64,000 bases of DNA from Betaproteobacteria bacterium (GCA_016861185.1 BOKW01000008.1:150387-214386); one strand, 5' to 3'; positions 17,283 through 27,775 are shown, counted from the stretch's first letter. Notes: generated by a model from the letters alone, not told the origin. A program made the numbers and translations.

Positions 17283-19067
17283 ATGTCCATCGCCATCGAA
17301 GCCGAAGCCCACCCCGACCTGCGCCCGGTCAAGCCGAACGAGCGGCGGCAGGCGTTCGCGCTGCTGTGGCGCGCGGCGCGGCCGGACAAGCGGCAGCTCG
17401 TGTGGGCCACGCTGTGGCTCGCGGCCGCGGGCGGGCTAGAGGCGCTCGGCCCGATCTTCGGCAAGGTCTTCATCGACGAGCACCTGCTGCCGCGCTCGTT
17501 CGATCCGTGGGCGATCGCGCTGTTGCTCGGCGGGTATCTCGCGTCGGGCTGCGCGGCGAGCGTGCTGCGCTACTTCCAGCTGGTGCGGCTGGCGGGGCTG
17601 GCGATGCGCTCGGTGCGGCGGCTGCGCGAGCGCGTCTACGCGCACGTGCTGCGGCTGCCGATGAGCTTCTTCGACAAGGCGATCACCGGCCAACTCGTCA
17701 GCCGCATCACCAACGACACCGAGTCGGTCAAACAGCTCTACGTGCAGGTGCTGTTCGAGATCCTGCAGGGGCTGACGGTGCTGCTCGGTGCGATCGTCGC
17801 GATGGCCTGGCTCGACTGGCGGCTGATGCTGATCGTGCTGACGCTGGTGCCGGCGACGGTGGCGATCGTCTGGGGCTACCAGCGGCTGTCGAGCGCGGCG
17901 GTCACGCGCTCGCGCGAACTGCGCAGCGACATCAACGCGCAGATGGCCGAAAGCATCGCCGGCATGAGCGTGCTGCAGGCCACCGGCGCGGTGCGGCGCT
18001 TCGGCCAGCGCTTCGGCGTCACCAACGACGCGTACTACCGCGCGCGCATGGGCGAGATCCGCGCCAACGCGTGGCTGCTGCGGCCGGCGCTCGATCTGCT
18101 GAACGTGCTGCTGATCGTCGCGGTGGTCGCCGCGTTCGGCACGCAGCAGTTCGACGCGATCGAGATCGGGCTGCTGTACGCGTTCATCACGTACATCGCG
18201 CGCGTGGTCGAGCCGCTGATCCAGATCACGATGCAGTTCTCGCTGCTGCAGCAGTCGGTGATCGCGGCGGCGCGCGTCAACACGCTGCTCGCCGAAGGCG
18301 AGTCCGAACGCGTGACGCACGCGCGCCGCATCGCGCGCGGGCGCGTCGAGCTGCGCGACGTGAGCTTCGGCTACGACCCGGACGAGCCGGTGCTGCACGA
18401 CCTGAGCCTGGAGATCCCGGCCGGTTCGTTCGTCGGCATCGTCGGCCACACCGGCAGCGGGAAGTCGACGCTGCTCGCGCTGCTGCTGCGCTTCTACGCG
18501 CCGCAGGCCGGGCGCATCGAAATCGATGGCATTCCGCTCGCGACGATCGGCGACGAGCACTTCCGCGCCGACGTCGGGCTGGTGCCGCAGGAGCCTTTCC
18601 TGCTGGCGGCGAGCGCGCGCGAGAACATCGACATGGGGCGCGGCCTGCCGCACCCGGTGATCGAGGCGGCCGCGCGCGCTGCGCGCGTGCACGAGGTGAT
18701 CGAGCAACTGCCGCAGGGCTACGACACGCCGCTCGGCGAGAGCGGCGCGCGGCTGTCGTCGGGGCAGAAGCAGTTGATCGCCGTGGCGCGCGCGCTGGCG
18801 GGGCGGCCGCGCGTGCTGTTCCTCGACGAGGCGACTTCGCGCATCGACAGCGAAACCGAGCAGCTCGTGCAGCAGGCGCTCGCCGAGCTGCGCGGCAAGG
18901 TGACGGTGATCGCGATCGCGCACCGGCTGTCGACGATCCGCGCCACCGACCGCATCGTCGTGCTGAACCACGGCCGCATCGCCGAGCAGGGCACGCACGA
19001 CGAGCTGATGGCGATCGAAGGCGGCATCTACCAGCGGCTGTACCTGCTGCAGCAGATCGGGGAGTAG
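17283..19067 (+). CDS. ABC exporter half-transporter, SmdB/MdlB-like
   Basis: The 594-residue partner of the preceding gene has an N-terminal membrane domain (about 30-320) and an ATPase domain. Walker A is GHTGSGKS (about 389), the signature LSSGQKQ (about 491), Walker B FLDEATSRID with the catalytic Glu present, and the switch IAHRLST. Paired with the degenerate-site subunit upstream it should form a heterodimeric exporter. MdlA/MdlB-type pairs are linked to drug or peptide export, but the substrate is unknown here. No conventional Shine-Dalgarno is visible because family C repeat units occupy the space before ATG 17283. Confidence 0.9.
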   Translation: MSIAIEAEAHPDLRPVKPNERRQAFALLWRAARPDKRQLVWATLWLAAAGGLEALGPIFGKVFIDEHLLPRSFDPWAIALLLGGYLASGCAASVLRYFQLVRLAGLAMRSVRRLRERVYAHVLRLPMSFFDKAITGQLVSRITNDTESVKQLYVQVLFEILQGLTVLLGAIVAMAWLDWRLMLIVLTLVPATVAIVWGYQRLSSAAVTRSRELRSDINAQMAESIAGMSVLQATGAVRRFGQRFGVTNDAYYRARMGEIRANAWLLRPALDLLNVLLIVAVVAAFGTQQFDAIEIGLLYAFITYIARVVEPLIQITMQFSLLQQSVIAAARVNTLLAEGESERVTHARRIARGRVELRDVSFGYDPDEPVLHDLSLEIPAGSFVGIVGHTGSGKSTLLALLLRFYAPQAGRIEIDGIPLATIGDEHFRADVGLVPQEPFLLAASARENIDMGRGLPHPVIEAAARAARVHEVIEQLPQGYDTPLGESGARLSSGQKQLIAVARALAGRPRVLFLDEATSRIDSETEQLVQQALAELRGKVTVIAIAHRLSTIRATDRIVVLNHGRIAEQGTHDELMAIEGGIYQRLYLLQQIGE

Positions 19068-19118
19068 GTCGGCGGCGGTCGGCCGTCCTGCCGGACGGGG
19101 TCCGCGAGCCGGGGCGGG

Positions 19119-19147
19119 CTTGAAGCCGCGCGACCCGCCCCCATAAT
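19119..19147 (+). promoter_or_regulatory. Heat-shock (sigma-32-type) promoter of htpG
   Basis: CTTGAAG (19119-19125) is separated by 13 bases from CCCCATAAT (19139-19147). This matches the sigma-32 consensus CTTGAAA-N13-15-CCCCATNT closely. It sits 32 bp before the htpG ATG, as expected for a heat-shock chaperone gene. The same bases also read as a sigma-70 site (TTGAAG-16-CATAAT). Confidence 0.7.
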
Positions 19148-19178
19148 CGGCGCGCTACGGCCGTACCGGAGGATTTGC

Positions 19179-21086
19179 ATGGGCGCACCCGACACCAAGA
19201 TCAAGGAGACCCTCGGCTTCCAGGCCGAGGTGAAGCAGCTTCTTCACCTCGTCACCCATTCGTTGTACTCGAACAAGGAAATCTTCCTGCGCGAGCTGGT
19301 GAGCAACGCGTCGGACGCGTGCGACAAGCTGCGCTTCGAGGCGATCGCCAAACCCGAGCTGCTCGAAGGCGGCCCCGACTACGCGATCCGGGTGAGCTAC
19401 GACAAGGCGGCGCGCACGATCACGGTGTCGGACAACGGCATCGGCATGTCGCGCGACGAGGCGATCCAGCATCTCGGCACGATCGCGAAGAGCGGCACGC
19501 GCGAGTTCTTCGCGCAACTGACCGGCGACCAGCAGAAGGACACGCAACTGATCGGCCAGTTCGGCGTCGGCTTCTATTCGAGCTTCATCGTCGCCGACCG
19601 CGTCACGGTGATCTCGCGCCGCGCGGGGCTGCCCGCGGACCAGGCGGTCAAGTGGGAAAGCGACGGCTCGGGCGAATTCACCGTCGAGCCGGCGGCGCGC
19701 GAAGCGCGCGGCACCGACGTGATCCTGCACCTGAAGGAGGGCGAGGACGAGCTGCTGTCGAGCTGGAAGCTGCGCTCGATCCTGACCAAGTACTCGGACC
19801 ACATCGCCACGCCGATCCGGATGAAGAAGGAGGAGTGGGACAAGGACAAGAACGACTACGTCGTCAAGGACGAGGAGGAGACCGTCAACCAGGCGAGCGC
19901 GCTGTGGACGCGCACCAAGAGCGACATCACCGACGAGCAGTACAAGTCCTTCTACCAGCACGTCGCGCACGACTTCACCGAGCCGCTGGCGTGGACGCAC
20001 AACCGCGTCGAAGGCAAGACCGAATACATCCAGCTTCTGTACATCCCGTCGCACGCACCGTTCGACATCTGGGATCGCAACCAGCGGCACGGCGTCAAGC
20101 TGTACGTGCGGCGCGTGTTCATCATGGACGACGCCGAGCAGCTTCTGCCGCCGTACCTGCGCTTCGTGCGCGGCGTGGTCGACTCGAGCGACCTGCCGCT
20201 GAACGTCAGCCGCGAGATCCTGCAGGAGTCGCGCGACGTCAAGGCGATCCGCGAGGGCTGCACCAAGCGCGTGCTGTCGCTGCTCGAAGACCTAGCCGAA
20301 AACCGCAAGGACGACTACGCGAAGTTCTGGTCCGAGTTCGGCCAGGTGCTGAAGGAAGGGGTGGGCGACGATCCGGCCAACCGCGAGCGCATCGCCAGGC
20401 TGCTGCGCTTCGCATCGACGACGAGCGAAGGCGCGCAAAGCGTGTCGCTCGGCGACTACGTCGCGCGGATGAAGCCCGGCCAGAAGTCGATCTACTACCT
20501 GACCGCCGACACGCTGGAGGCGGCGAAGTCCAGCCCGCACCTGGAGATCTTCCGCAAGAAGGGCGTCGAGGTGCTGCTGCTGACCGATCGCGTCGACGAA
20601 TGGATGCTCACCTTCCTGCACGAGTTCGACGGCAAGCCGCTGGCGTCGGTCGCGAAAGGCGACCTCGACCTCGGCGAGCTAGCCGACGCGCAGGAGAAGG
20701 AGGAGCAGCAGAAGGTCGCCGACGAATACAAGGAGCTCGTCGGCAAGGTGAAGTCCGCGCTCGGCGAGCGCGTGCAGGACGTGCGCGTGACGCTGCGGCT
20801 GACCGACTCGCCGGCGTGCATCGTCGTCGATCGCGACGCGATGAGTGCGCATCTGGCGCGGCTGTTGAAAGCGGCTGGACAGAAGGCGCCGGCGTCGAAG
20901 CCGATCCTCGAGCTGAACCCGCACCATCCGCTGGTGCAGCGGCTCAAGTACGAGGAAGCGAAGCTCGCCGACTGGGCCGCGCTGCTGCTCGACCAGGCGG
21001 TCCTCGCCGAAGGCGGCCAGCTCGACGATCCGGCCGGCTTCGTCAGGCGGCTGAACCAGATGCTGCTGGATGCCGCGGCGAAGTAG
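19179..21086 (+). CDS. htpG: Molecular chaperone HtpG (Hsp90 family)
   Basis: The 635-residue Hsp90 has the N-terminal GHKL ATPase signatures [19 protein letters not shown] (about 30-48), [21 protein letters not shown] and the strand with GTDVILH. The middle domain has the conserved RVFIMDD and [12 protein letters not shown], and the C-terminal dimerisation domain follows. Length is normal for the bacterial protein. GGAGG precedes ATG 19179 and a sigma-32-type promoter lies upstream. It assists folding and remodelling of client proteins with DnaK in the cytoplasm. The glycosylase gene overlaps its 3' end. Confidence 0.97.
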   Translation: MGAPDTKIKETLGFQAEVKQLLHLVTHSLYSNKEIFLRELVSNASDACDKLRFEAIAKPELLEGGPDYAIRVSYDKAARTITVSDNGIGMSRDEAIQHLGTIAKSGTREFFAQLTGDQQKDTQLIGQFGVGFYSSFIVADRVTVISRRAGLPADQAVKWESDGSGEFTVEPAAREARGTDVILHLKEGEDELLSSWKLRSILTKYSDHIATPIRMKKEEWDKDKNDYVVKDEEETVNQASALWTRTKSDITDEQYKSFYQHVAHDFTEPLAWTHNRVEGKTEYIQLLYIPSHAPFDIWDRNQRHGVKLYVRRVFIMDDAEQLLPPYLRFVRGVVDSSDLPLNVSREILQESRDVKAIREGCTKRVLSLLEDLAENRKDDYAKFWSEFGQVLKEGVGDDPANRERIARLLRFASTTSEGAQSVSLGDYVARMKPGQKSIYYLTADTLEAAKSSPHLEIFRKKGVEVLLLTDRVDEWMLTFLHEFDGKPLASVAKGDLDLGELADAQEKEEQQKVADEYKELVGKVKSALGERVQDVRVTLRLTDSPACIVVDRDAMSAHLARLLKAAGQKAPASKPILELNPHHPLVQRLKYEEAKLADWAALLLDQAVLAEGGQLDDPAGFVRRLNQMLLDAAAK

Positions 21087-21591
21087 CCCGGCGCGCGGCG
21101 GGCGTCTCAGAGGCTTTCCGCCGGTCATCGACGAACGCGTCGAAACGCTGATCCTCGGCAGCTTTCCGAGCGAAGCGTCGCTCGCCGCCGGGCAGTACTA
21201 CGCGCATCCGCGCAACCAGTTCTGGACGATCCTCGGACGCGTGCTCGGCGAGCCGCTCGCCGAGCTGCCCTACGAGGCGCGGCTGGCGCGCGTGCTGGCG
21301 CACCGGGTCGGCATCTGGGACGTGCTCGGCGCCTGCGAGCGCGAAGGCAGCCTCGACGCGTCGATCCGCAATCACGAACCGAACGACTTCGCGCTGCTGC
21401 ATCGCCTGGCGCCGAAGCTCGAGCGCGTGATCTTCAACGGGCAGACGGCCGGCCGCTACGAACCGGTGTTCCGGCGGGCCGGCTTCGCCACGGCGGTCGT
21501 GCCATCGACGAGCCCGGCGCACGCCGGCCGGACGCTGGCGCAGAAGCTCGCGCTGTGGCGGCGCGCGCTCGCAGCCGCCCGGCGGTGTTGA
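21070..21591 (+). CDS. DNA-deoxyinosine (hypoxanthine) glycosylase, uracil-DNA glycosylase superfamily
   Basis: The 173-residue protein fits the small family 6 hypoxanthine-DNA glycosylases. [20 protein letters not shown] with PRNQFW forms the N-terminal signature, NHEPNDF follows, and [11 protein letters not shown] near the C terminus resembles the family's second active-site motif. These enzymes remove deaminated adenine from DNA. The first 20 residues are repeat-poor and basic and may be over-called; an internal start nearer [12 protein letters not shown] is possible. ATG 21070 overlaps the end of htpG by 17 bp in another frame, so the two genes are probably coupled. Confidence 0.85.
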   Translation: MPRRSSPARGGRLRGFPPVIDERVETLILGSFPSEASLAAGQYYAHPRNQFWTILGRVLGEPLAELPYEARLARVLAHRVGIWDVLGACEREGSLDASIRNHEPNDFALLHRLAPKLERVIFNGQTAGRYEPVFRRAGFATAVVPSTSPAHAGRTLAQKLALWRRALAAARRC

Positions 21592-21779
21592 AGCGAAGCC
21601 GCCGGGGGCTGTCGTCCCGGACCCGGTCGGTCCGGCATTACCTGCCTTTCTCGGCCGAATTCGACTGATCGGTCGTTTTGCCTCGCCGGAACACGTAACT
21701 TGGGACGTTCCGCTGGCGACCGAGTGGGGCACAATCGGTCCGGGAGGGCCATTCGGGCTCTCCGCCTCGGGCTCGCACG

Positions 21780-24290
21780 ATGAGCAACGAAAACAGGACG
21801 TTGCTGGACGCCGCCGTCGCGCCGGGCACCCCCGTGTCGCGGCGCCCCGGTGCGCGCCGTCTGCTCGAGGACTGCTGGACGTCGATCCGCAACGCCGTCG
21901 AGCCGCGCATCACCGACGTGCTGCTGGAAGCGCTCGGTCCGATCGCGCGTTCGGAGAACGAGGACGTCGCCAAACCCGCCAAGCTCGCGCTGTCGCGCGA
22001 TCGTGCTTTCGTGCAGGCGTACTCGGATGCGCTGCAGACCGAGTTTAGGGCTGCGGTGGCCGACTTCGTCGCGCACCGGCTCGCCGAGACGAAGGCGCCC
22101 GAGCGCAAGTCGCTGAGCCTGATCGACTACGGCGACATGGAGTTCTCGACGCTGATCGAGAGCTCCGCCGCGCGGATCCGCAATGCCGTCGACGACGAAT
22201 ACACGAGCGTCAAGCTGCGCGTGGCGAACCTCGTGCGCGAGCCCGACCTGCGCGACGGCGACCATCCGTTCCGCCCGGGCATGTTCCTGCGCGCCGCGCA
22301 CCAGGCGCTCGACAAGGTCGGCGTGCCCAAGGAAGACCTGCTGCGGCTAACCCATTGCTTCGATGCGCCGCTGATCGCCCCCGTGCGCGCGGCGTATGCG
22401 GCGGTCGATCACCACCTCGCGTCGCAGGGCGTCAGCGCCGAGCTGGCGCGCACGACGATCACGCGCAATACCGTGATGGGGCGCAACACGGTGATGGGCC
22501 GCAACTCGCTGCTCGGCGTGCCGACCAACACCGGGCTCGGCGCGCCCTTGACCGGCGGCGGCGTGCACTTCGCGGGCGGCCTGAGCGCCGAGCAGGTGCT
22601 GCAGGGCCTGTACCAGCGGATGCAGCTTCTGCCGTCGGCGGGCTACCCCGGGCCGGGCGTGATCGGCGACCCGCGCCAGGCCGCGCCCGGCCATTACACG
22701 CCCGCGCCGACGCTCGGCGGAACGTCGGCGTTGCGCGCGATGCAGGCGCTGCAGGGCATGCCGACGATGCAGGGCGTACCGACCATGCCGGGGGGCGGCT
22801 TCGGTCTGCCTCCGCTGCCGACCGCGGCGATGGCGGGCGGCGCGGCCGGTGGCGGCGCCGCCGTGCTGATCGAGCCCGGCCTGCTGGCGGCCCTGAACGA
22901 GATCCAGAAGCTCGGCGCAATCGCGATGTCGGCCGTGCAGATGGGACGCCCCGCGCCCGACGCCGCGATCAACGTCGCGGAACTGCGCGGCAAGCTCACC
23001 GAAACCGCGACCAAGCAGGTCGACAAGCTGACGATCGAGATCGTGGGTCTGCTGTTCGACCGCATCAACCAGGACAAGCACGTCCCGGAGGAAATCAAGC
23101 ACCTGATCCAGCGGCTGCAGTTCCCGCTGATCAAGGTCGCGCTGACCGATCCGGAGCTGTTCGTTTCGCCGCAGCATCCCGCGCGGCTGCTGCTCGACCG
23201 GATCGCCAGCACGTCGATCGGCTGGACCAGCGCGGGCGAGGACAACCAGCGCTACCTCGCCGAGGTCCAGAAGGTCGTGCACGCGGTGCTCGCCGCGACC
23301 GAAGACGGGCTCGGCGCGTTCGAGAAGTCGCTCGCCGCCTTCGAGCAGTACCTGGCGGAAGAGAAGACGCGCGACGACGATCCGGTCGCGCGCGCCAAGC
23401 GTGCGCTCGCCGAGGCCGAGTCGCGCGAGGTGATGGCGATCAACGCGACGATCCAGGTCCGCAGCGCCTTCGACGGCGTGCAGATCGAGTCGTACCTGCG
23501 CGACTTCCTGCTCGAAACCTGGGTGCGCGTGCTGGTGGCGGCGTCGCTGCGCGAAAAGGACAAGCCCGGGCAGGTGCAGCGCTACCTGCGCATCGTGCCC
23601 GACCTCGTGTGGAGCGTGCAGCCGAAGATCAACCCGGACGACCGCAAGCGCCTGGTCAGCGTGATCCCGCCGGTGCTGGCCGCGCTGCGCGAAGGCGTGC
23701 TGCTGATCGACTGGCCGCAAGCGAAGATGCAGGAGTTCTTCTCGAAGTTGATGAACTCGCACGCGCTGGCGGTGAAGGCGCTGGAACTCGCCCACGGCAG
23801 CCCGGGGGCGGGCTTCGAGCCGAGCACGCTGAGCATCAAGCTCGACGGCATCCGCTTCGACGCCGAGCCGCCGGCGCAGGACGGCGCCGCTCCGCTGCAC
23901 GTGTCCGACGACGTCGTGCGCCACGTGATCGCCGAGGAGCATGTGCCGGTGAATCACCTGACGCTGCCGCCCGAAGCCGCGGCCGCCGCGGCCGGCCCGG
24001 ACGATGCGCAGGTCGACCAGATCATCGCGCGCTGGAAGCGCGGCGACTGGTTCAACCTGCGCGTCGGCGACGTGACCGAACGCGTGCGGCTGCGCTGGAT
24101 CAGCCCGCGCAAGACGCTGTACCTGTTCACGCCGGCGGACGGCAAGCAGGCGCATTCGCTGTCGCCCGATACGCTGCGCGGTTACCTGCGCACCGGCCGC
24201 ATGCAGCCGGTCGAATCGGTGCCGCTGTTCGAGCGCGCCGTGCATGCGGTGATGCAGGATCTGCAGGGGGCCGCGGTCGGTGCCCATTGA
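21780..24290 (+). CDS. DUF1631 family protein, copy 1
   Basis: This is an 836-residue cytoplasmic protein of the DUF1631 family; no biochemical function is established to my knowledge. The N-terminal third is helical. A low-complexity Gly/Pro/Met-rich linker covers about residues 220-370 (including MQALQGMPTMQG and GGAAGGGAA). The conserved core contains VDKLTIEIVGLLFD, HPARLLLDRIAST and DPVARAKRALAEAE. The C terminus has WFNLRVGD followed by RLRWISPRKTLYLFT, a short module also present in copy 2. The second copy is 1 kb downstream on the same strand. Similar base composition argues against recent transfer. Confidence 0.85.
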   Translation: MSNENRTLLDAAVAPGTPVSRRPGARRLLEDCWTSIRNAVEPRITDVLLEALGPIARSENEDVAKPAKLALSRDRAFVQAYSDALQTEFRAAVADFVAHRLAETKAPERKSLSLIDYGDMEFSTLIESSAARIRNAVDDEYTSVKLRVANLVREPDLRDGDHPFRPGMFLRAAHQALDKVGVPKEDLLRLTHCFDAPLIAPVRAAYAAVDHHLASQGVSAELARTTITRNTVMGRNTVMGRNSLLGVPTNTGLGAPLTGGGVHFAGGLSAEQVLQGLYQRMQLLPSAGYPGPGVIGDPRQAAPGHYTPAPTLGGTSALRAMQALQGMPTMQGVPTMPGGGFGLPPLPTAAMAGGAAGGGAAVLIEPGLLAALNEIQKLGAIAMSAVQMGRPAPDAAINVAELRGKLTETATKQVDKLTIEIVGLLFDRINQDKHVPEEIKHLIQRLQFPLIKVALTDPELFVSPQHPARLLLDRIASTSIGWTSAGEDNQRYLAEVQKVVHAVLAATEDGLGAFEKSLAAFEQYLAEEKTRDDDPVARAKRALAEAESREVMAINATIQVRSAFDGVQIESYLRDFLLETWVRVLVAASLREKDKPGQVQRYLRIVPDLVWSVQPKINPDDRKRLVSVIPPVLAALREGVLLIDWPQAKMQEFFSKLMNSHALAVKALELAHGSPGAGFEPSTLSIKLDGIRFDAEPPAQDGAAPLHVSDDVVRHVIAEEHVPVNHLTLPPEAAAAAAGPDDAQVDQIIARWKRGDWFNLRVGDVTERVRLRWISPRKTLYLFTPADGKQAHSLSPDTLRGYLRTGRMQPVESVPLFERAVHAVMQDLQGAAVGAH

Positions 24291-24341
24291 AGTCGCGGAG
24301 GTCGCCGCCGCTTCACCCTGCGCGACTGCCTCGTACTCCGC

Positions 24342-25130
24342 GTGAAGCAGCGTCGCACCGCAGCCGCGCCGCGCGGCCACAAGGCCGTCGCGCCGCATAT
24401 CACGCTGTCGGAATCCGACGGCGTGCGCTACCTGCACTTCGGCACCGAGTGGGTGCAAGGCGCGATGCGGATCGCGCGCCCGTATGCGCTCGAGCTGGAA
24501 TACCAGCAGCAGATGATGGCGCCGTTGCTGTTCCTGCCGCAGCCGCGCCGCATCGTTCAGCTCGGCCTGGGGGCGGGCGCCCTGGCGAAGTTCTGCCACC
24601 GCGAACTGCCCGAGGCCGAAATCACGGTCGCGGAAATCAGCGACGCGGTCGTCGAGACGGCGCGGCGCTGGTTCAAGCTGCCGCCCGACGATGCGCGGCT
24701 GGCCGTCGATCTGGCCGATGCCCGCGAGTTCATCGCGCATCCGCGCCGGCGCCGCTGCGCCGACTGGCTGCAGGTCGATCTGTACGACGCGCAGGCGCGC
24801 GGCCCGGTCTACGACGACGTCGACTTCTATGCCGCCTGCCGCCGCGCGCTGACCGGGCCCGGCGTGGCGGCGTTCAACCTGTTCGGTCGCAGCTTCGGGC
24901 CGAGTTTCGACGCGATCGCCCGCGCGTTCGACGACCGCGCGCTGGTGCTGCCGGAAGCGGACGCCGGCAACCGCATCGTGCTGGGCTTCGCCGGACCGCC
25001 GCTCACGGTCGCGTATGCCGAGCTCTACGAGGCGGCGCGGGCGATCGAAGCGCGCCATCGGCTGCCGGCGCGCAAGTGGGTGTCCGGCCTGCGCGCGGAA
25101 AACGGCCACGGCGATCGCTTGGAAATCTGA
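24342..25130 (+). CDS. Spermidine synthase-like methyltransferase-fold protein
   Basis: The 262-residue protein has a Rossmann-type core: RRIVQLGLGAGALAKF (glycine loop), ITVAEISDAVVETAR (acidic residue after the second strand) and DWLQVDLYDAQ. Polyamine synthases share this fold and use a conserved Asp pair around the amine site; the HGD and YHE-type motifs of true SpeE are missing, so polyamine synthesis is doubtful. GTG 24342 is the start chosen; no stronger start lies nearby. It is sandwiched between two DUF1631 genes on the same strand and may be cotranscribed with the first. Confidence 0.75.
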   Translation: MKQRRTAAAPRGHKAVAPHITLSESDGVRYLHFGTEWVQGAMRIARPYALELEYQQQMMAPLLFLPQPRRIVQLGLGAGALAKFCHRELPEAEITVAEISDAVVETARRWFKLPPDDARLAVDLADAREFIAHPRRRRCADWLQVDLYDAQARGPVYDDVDFYAACRRALTGPGVAAFNLFGRSFGPSFDAIARAFDDRALVLPEADAGNRIVLGFAGPPLTVAYAELYEAARAIEARHRLPARKWVSGLRAENGHGDRLEI

Positions 25131-25216
25131 GGCCGTGGCCGTACAGACCGGCAACCGGATCGCGGCCTGCGCTCCGATCCTCGGACTTGGTACCGCGGAG
25201 GGGTGGATATTCTCGC

Positions 25217-25244
25217 TTGACAGGGTTCCGGGGGTGACTAGAGT
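25217..25244 (+). promoter_or_regulatory. Sigma-70 promoter of the second DUF1631 gene
   Basis: A perfect TTGACA (25217-25222) is followed after 16 bases by TAGAGT (25239-25244). The downstream gene starts at 25297, giving a leader of about 45 bases. This suggests the second DUF1631 gene and the ATPase gene after it are transcribed independently of the upstream genes. Confidence 0.55.
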
Positions 25245-25296
25245 CCCCGCTGGGGCGCTTCCCGCGCGCCCGCTGCGTCGCTTGCATCCGTAACGC

Positions 25297-27735
25297 ATGG
25301 ATTTCAACCCGCTCGCCCAGTCCGCGACGGCGAAAGCGCCGGGTACCCTGCCGTACCTGTCTGCCGCGCAGGCCTCCGCGCTGATGCGCTCGGGGCTGGC
25401 GATCGCGATCGAGCTGATCGGCAACGCCTTCGATTCGATCTGCCGGGCGGTTCTCGAAGAGCTCAACGCGAAATGGGACTTCAACGTCGGCTCGCCGCTG
25501 GTGCAGCGGCTGCTGTCGACGAAAGGGTCGGACCTGCGCCACGCGTTCCTGTCGCATCTGAAGGAGCACCAGGACGCGGCGCTGACCGAAGTGATGGCGC
25601 AGCACGCGCCGGCGAACACGGTCGGACAGGTCAGCGCCGAGATGCTGACGCTGGTCGACGCGGTCACCACCGCGCACGGCGTGATCGTCGATCGCGCCGC
25701 GGGCAAGATGCGCGGCGTCATCGAGGAGCAGCTGCGCGATCTGCAGGTGATCGTCCAGCACCTGACCGGCCGCAGCGCGCTGCGCACCGCGGAGAACCCC
25801 TTCGGCCCGGAAGTTTTCATGCGGGCGCTGCTCGACGCTGCCGAGGACCTTGCGCTGCACACCGAAGCGTGGGACTTCTACCTTAGCGTCTTCGAGAAGC
25901 CGCTCGCCGAGGAGATCGGCCGCATCCACACCGCGCTGCTCGAGCACTTCGCGCGGCACGGGCTCGACGCCAAGCTGATCCGGCGCGAGATGGCGGCGCG
26001 GCAGGCGGCGGCGCGCGGCGTCGGCCTCCCCGGCGGCGCGCACGTCGAGCCCCGGAGCGAGTCCGGGGCGGCGACGCAGCCGGGCGCTGCCCCGACGACG
26101 ATCCCGGGCTACCCGGGCTACGGCCCGCAGGGCATGCCGGGCGCGATGGCGGGTGCTGCGCCGGGCACGGTCGGCGGCATGCCGCGCGCGATGGCCGCGG
26201 CGATCTTCGATCCGAGCGTGGCGCTGAACAACCTGCTCACGCGCCTGCAGTCCAACGCGCGCGACATGCGGCTGCCGCCGATGCCGCAGGTCGGCCCGGC
26301 CGAAGCGCCGCTGCTCGAAGCGATCGGTGAGCTGCAGCAGTTGGGCCTCGAAGGCGTCCACGGTGCGGCCTTCGCCGGCACCGCGGCCGGTTCGATCAAC
26401 ACCTGGCGCGAGCACCTGGTCGACAAGTCCAACCGCACCGTCGACAAGCTGACGATCGAGATCGTCGGCATGCTGTTCGACCACGTGCTGCAGGACAAGC
26501 AGGTGCCGGCCGAGATCAAGGCGCTGATCTCGCGGCTGCAGTTCCCGGTGCTGAAGGCGGCGCTGCTCGACGCCGACTTCTTCGCCTCGAGCACGCACCC
26601 GGCGCGCCGGCTGATCGACCGCATCGCCAGCACCGCCGTCGGCTGGGAGCCGTACGGCGACGAGAACGAGCGCTACCGGAGCGAGGTCGACCGCATCGTC
26701 CGCGAGGTGCTGCAGAAGTTCGACAAGGACGTCGCGGTCTTCGAGAAGCTCCTCGGCGAATTCGAGAACTTCGTCGGCGACATCTCGCCGCGCGACAGCG
26801 ATCCGGTGGCGCGCGCCAAGCGCGCGCTGGAGGAGGCCGAGAAGCGCGAGATCCTCGCGATCAACACGACGATCCAGGTGCGGCGCGCGTTCGAGAAGGT
26901 CGAGCTGGAGCCCTACCTGCGCGACTTCCTGATCGGGCCCTGGGTGCAGGTGCTGGTCACCGCCACGCTGCGCGACGAGCAAACGCCGGGCTTCTCCAAG
27001 CGCTTCCGCGAGGCGATCCACGACATGGTGTGGAGCGTCCAGCCGAAGGCCTCCGCCGACGACCGCCGCCGGCTGGTCGAGTTGATCCCGAACCTGTCGC
27101 GCGTGATGCGCGACGGCCTGGCGCTGATCCGCATGGCCGAGCGCGAGCAGAACGAGTTCTTCAAGCAGCTGATGGAATCGCACGCGATGGCGGTCAAGCC
27201 GGTCGACCAGGCGCGCTACATCAAGTCGTCGCTGGCGACGACCGAGTTGCGCGCGCGGCTCGACGGCATGCAGTTGACCGGCACGTTCCCGATCACGACG
27301 GTCGCGGGCGGCGTACGCGTGTCCACCGGCGCGTTGATGCGCGCCGCGGCCGAACACGACGCCGAGCTGAAGGTGCCGGACCCGGTGACCGATATCGGGC
27401 CGCTCGATCGCGTCGAGGAAGCACGGCTCGACGAGGAGATTGCGAGCTGGCAGCGCGGTACCTGGTTCAGCATGTGGAACGGCAAGGAGATGGTCAAGGC
27501 GCGGCTGCGCTGGATCAGCCCGCTGCGCACGCTGTTCCTGTTCAGCTCGGACCGCGAGAAGAACGCGCACGTGATGCCGCCCGACCTGATCAAGAACTAC
27601 CTGAAGCGCGGCAAGCTGAAGGCGCTCGAGGCCACGCCGCTCACCAAGCGCGCGGTCGACGGTGTGGTCGGCGAGTTCGAGAAGATGCCCAAGCGCCGCG
27701 AGGAAATGGCCGCACGCTACGCGCCGGCCGCGTGA
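25297..27735 (+). CDS. DUF1631 family protein, copy 2
   Basis: The 812-residue paralogue of the gene at 21780 has the same order of parts: helical N-terminal region, Gly/Pro/Met-rich linker (about 245-300, containing YPGYGPQGMPG), and the shared core with VDKLTIEIVGMLFD, HPARRLIDRIAST and DPVARAKRALEEAE. It ends with WFSMWNGKEMVKARLRWISP and RTLFLFS. Sequence is clearly homologous but well diverged from copy 1, especially in the N-terminal third, so this is an old duplication. It is followed within 41 bp by the PilB/GspE-like ATPase gene, suggesting one transcript. Confidence 0.85.
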   Translation: MDFNPLAQSATAKAPGTLPYLSAAQASALMRSGLAIAIELIGNAFDSICRAVLEELNAKWDFNVGSPLVQRLLSTKGSDLRHAFLSHLKEHQDAALTEVMAQHAPANTVGQVSAEMLTLVDAVTTAHGVIVDRAAGKMRGVIEEQLRDLQVIVQHLTGRSALRTAENPFGPEVFMRALLDAAEDLALHTEAWDFYLSVFEKPLAEEIGRIHTALLEHFARHGLDAKLIRREMAARQAAARGVGLPGGAHVEPRSESGAATQPGAAPTTIPGYPGYGPQGMPGAMAGAAPGTVGGMPRAMAAAIFDPSVALNNLLTRLQSNARDMRLPPMPQVGPAEAPLLEAIGELQQLGLEGVHGAAFAGTAAGSINTWREHLVDKSNRTVDKLTIEIVGMLFDHVLQDKQVPAEIKALISRLQFPVLKAALLDADFFASSTHPARRLIDRIASTAVGWEPYGDENERYRSEVDRIVREVLQKFDKDVAVFEKLLGEFENFVGDISPRDSDPVARAKRALEEAEKREILAINTTIQVRRAFEKVELEPYLRDFLIGPWVQVLVTATLRDEQTPGFSKRFREAIHDMVWSVQPKASADDRRRLVELIPNLSRVMRDGLALIRMAEREQNEFFKQLMESHAMAVKPVDQARYIKSSLATTELRARLDGMQLTGTFPITTVAGGVRVSTGALMRAAAEHDAELKVPDPVTDIGPLDRVEEARLDEEIASWQRGTWFSMWNGKEMVKARLRWISPLRTLFLFSSDREKNAHVMPPDLIKNYLKRGKLKALEATPLTKRAVDGVVGEFEKMPKRREEMAARYAPAA

Positions 27736-27775
27736 TGTCGCCCTGTGCCGCTCCGGCCGCGGCTCGATCGTCCCG

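Noticed and set aside
24342..25130. True spermidine synthase
   Set aside because: The substrate-binding motifs of SpeE are not visible. Only the Rossmann core is, and no polyamine genes are adjacent.
22347..25862. A 1,171-codon open frame on the minus strand across the first DUF1631 and spermidine-synthase-like genes
   Set aside because: It is antisense to clearly conserved proteins, is rich in Arg, His, Gln and Ala, and has no recognisable domain; such frames are a by-product of high GC content.
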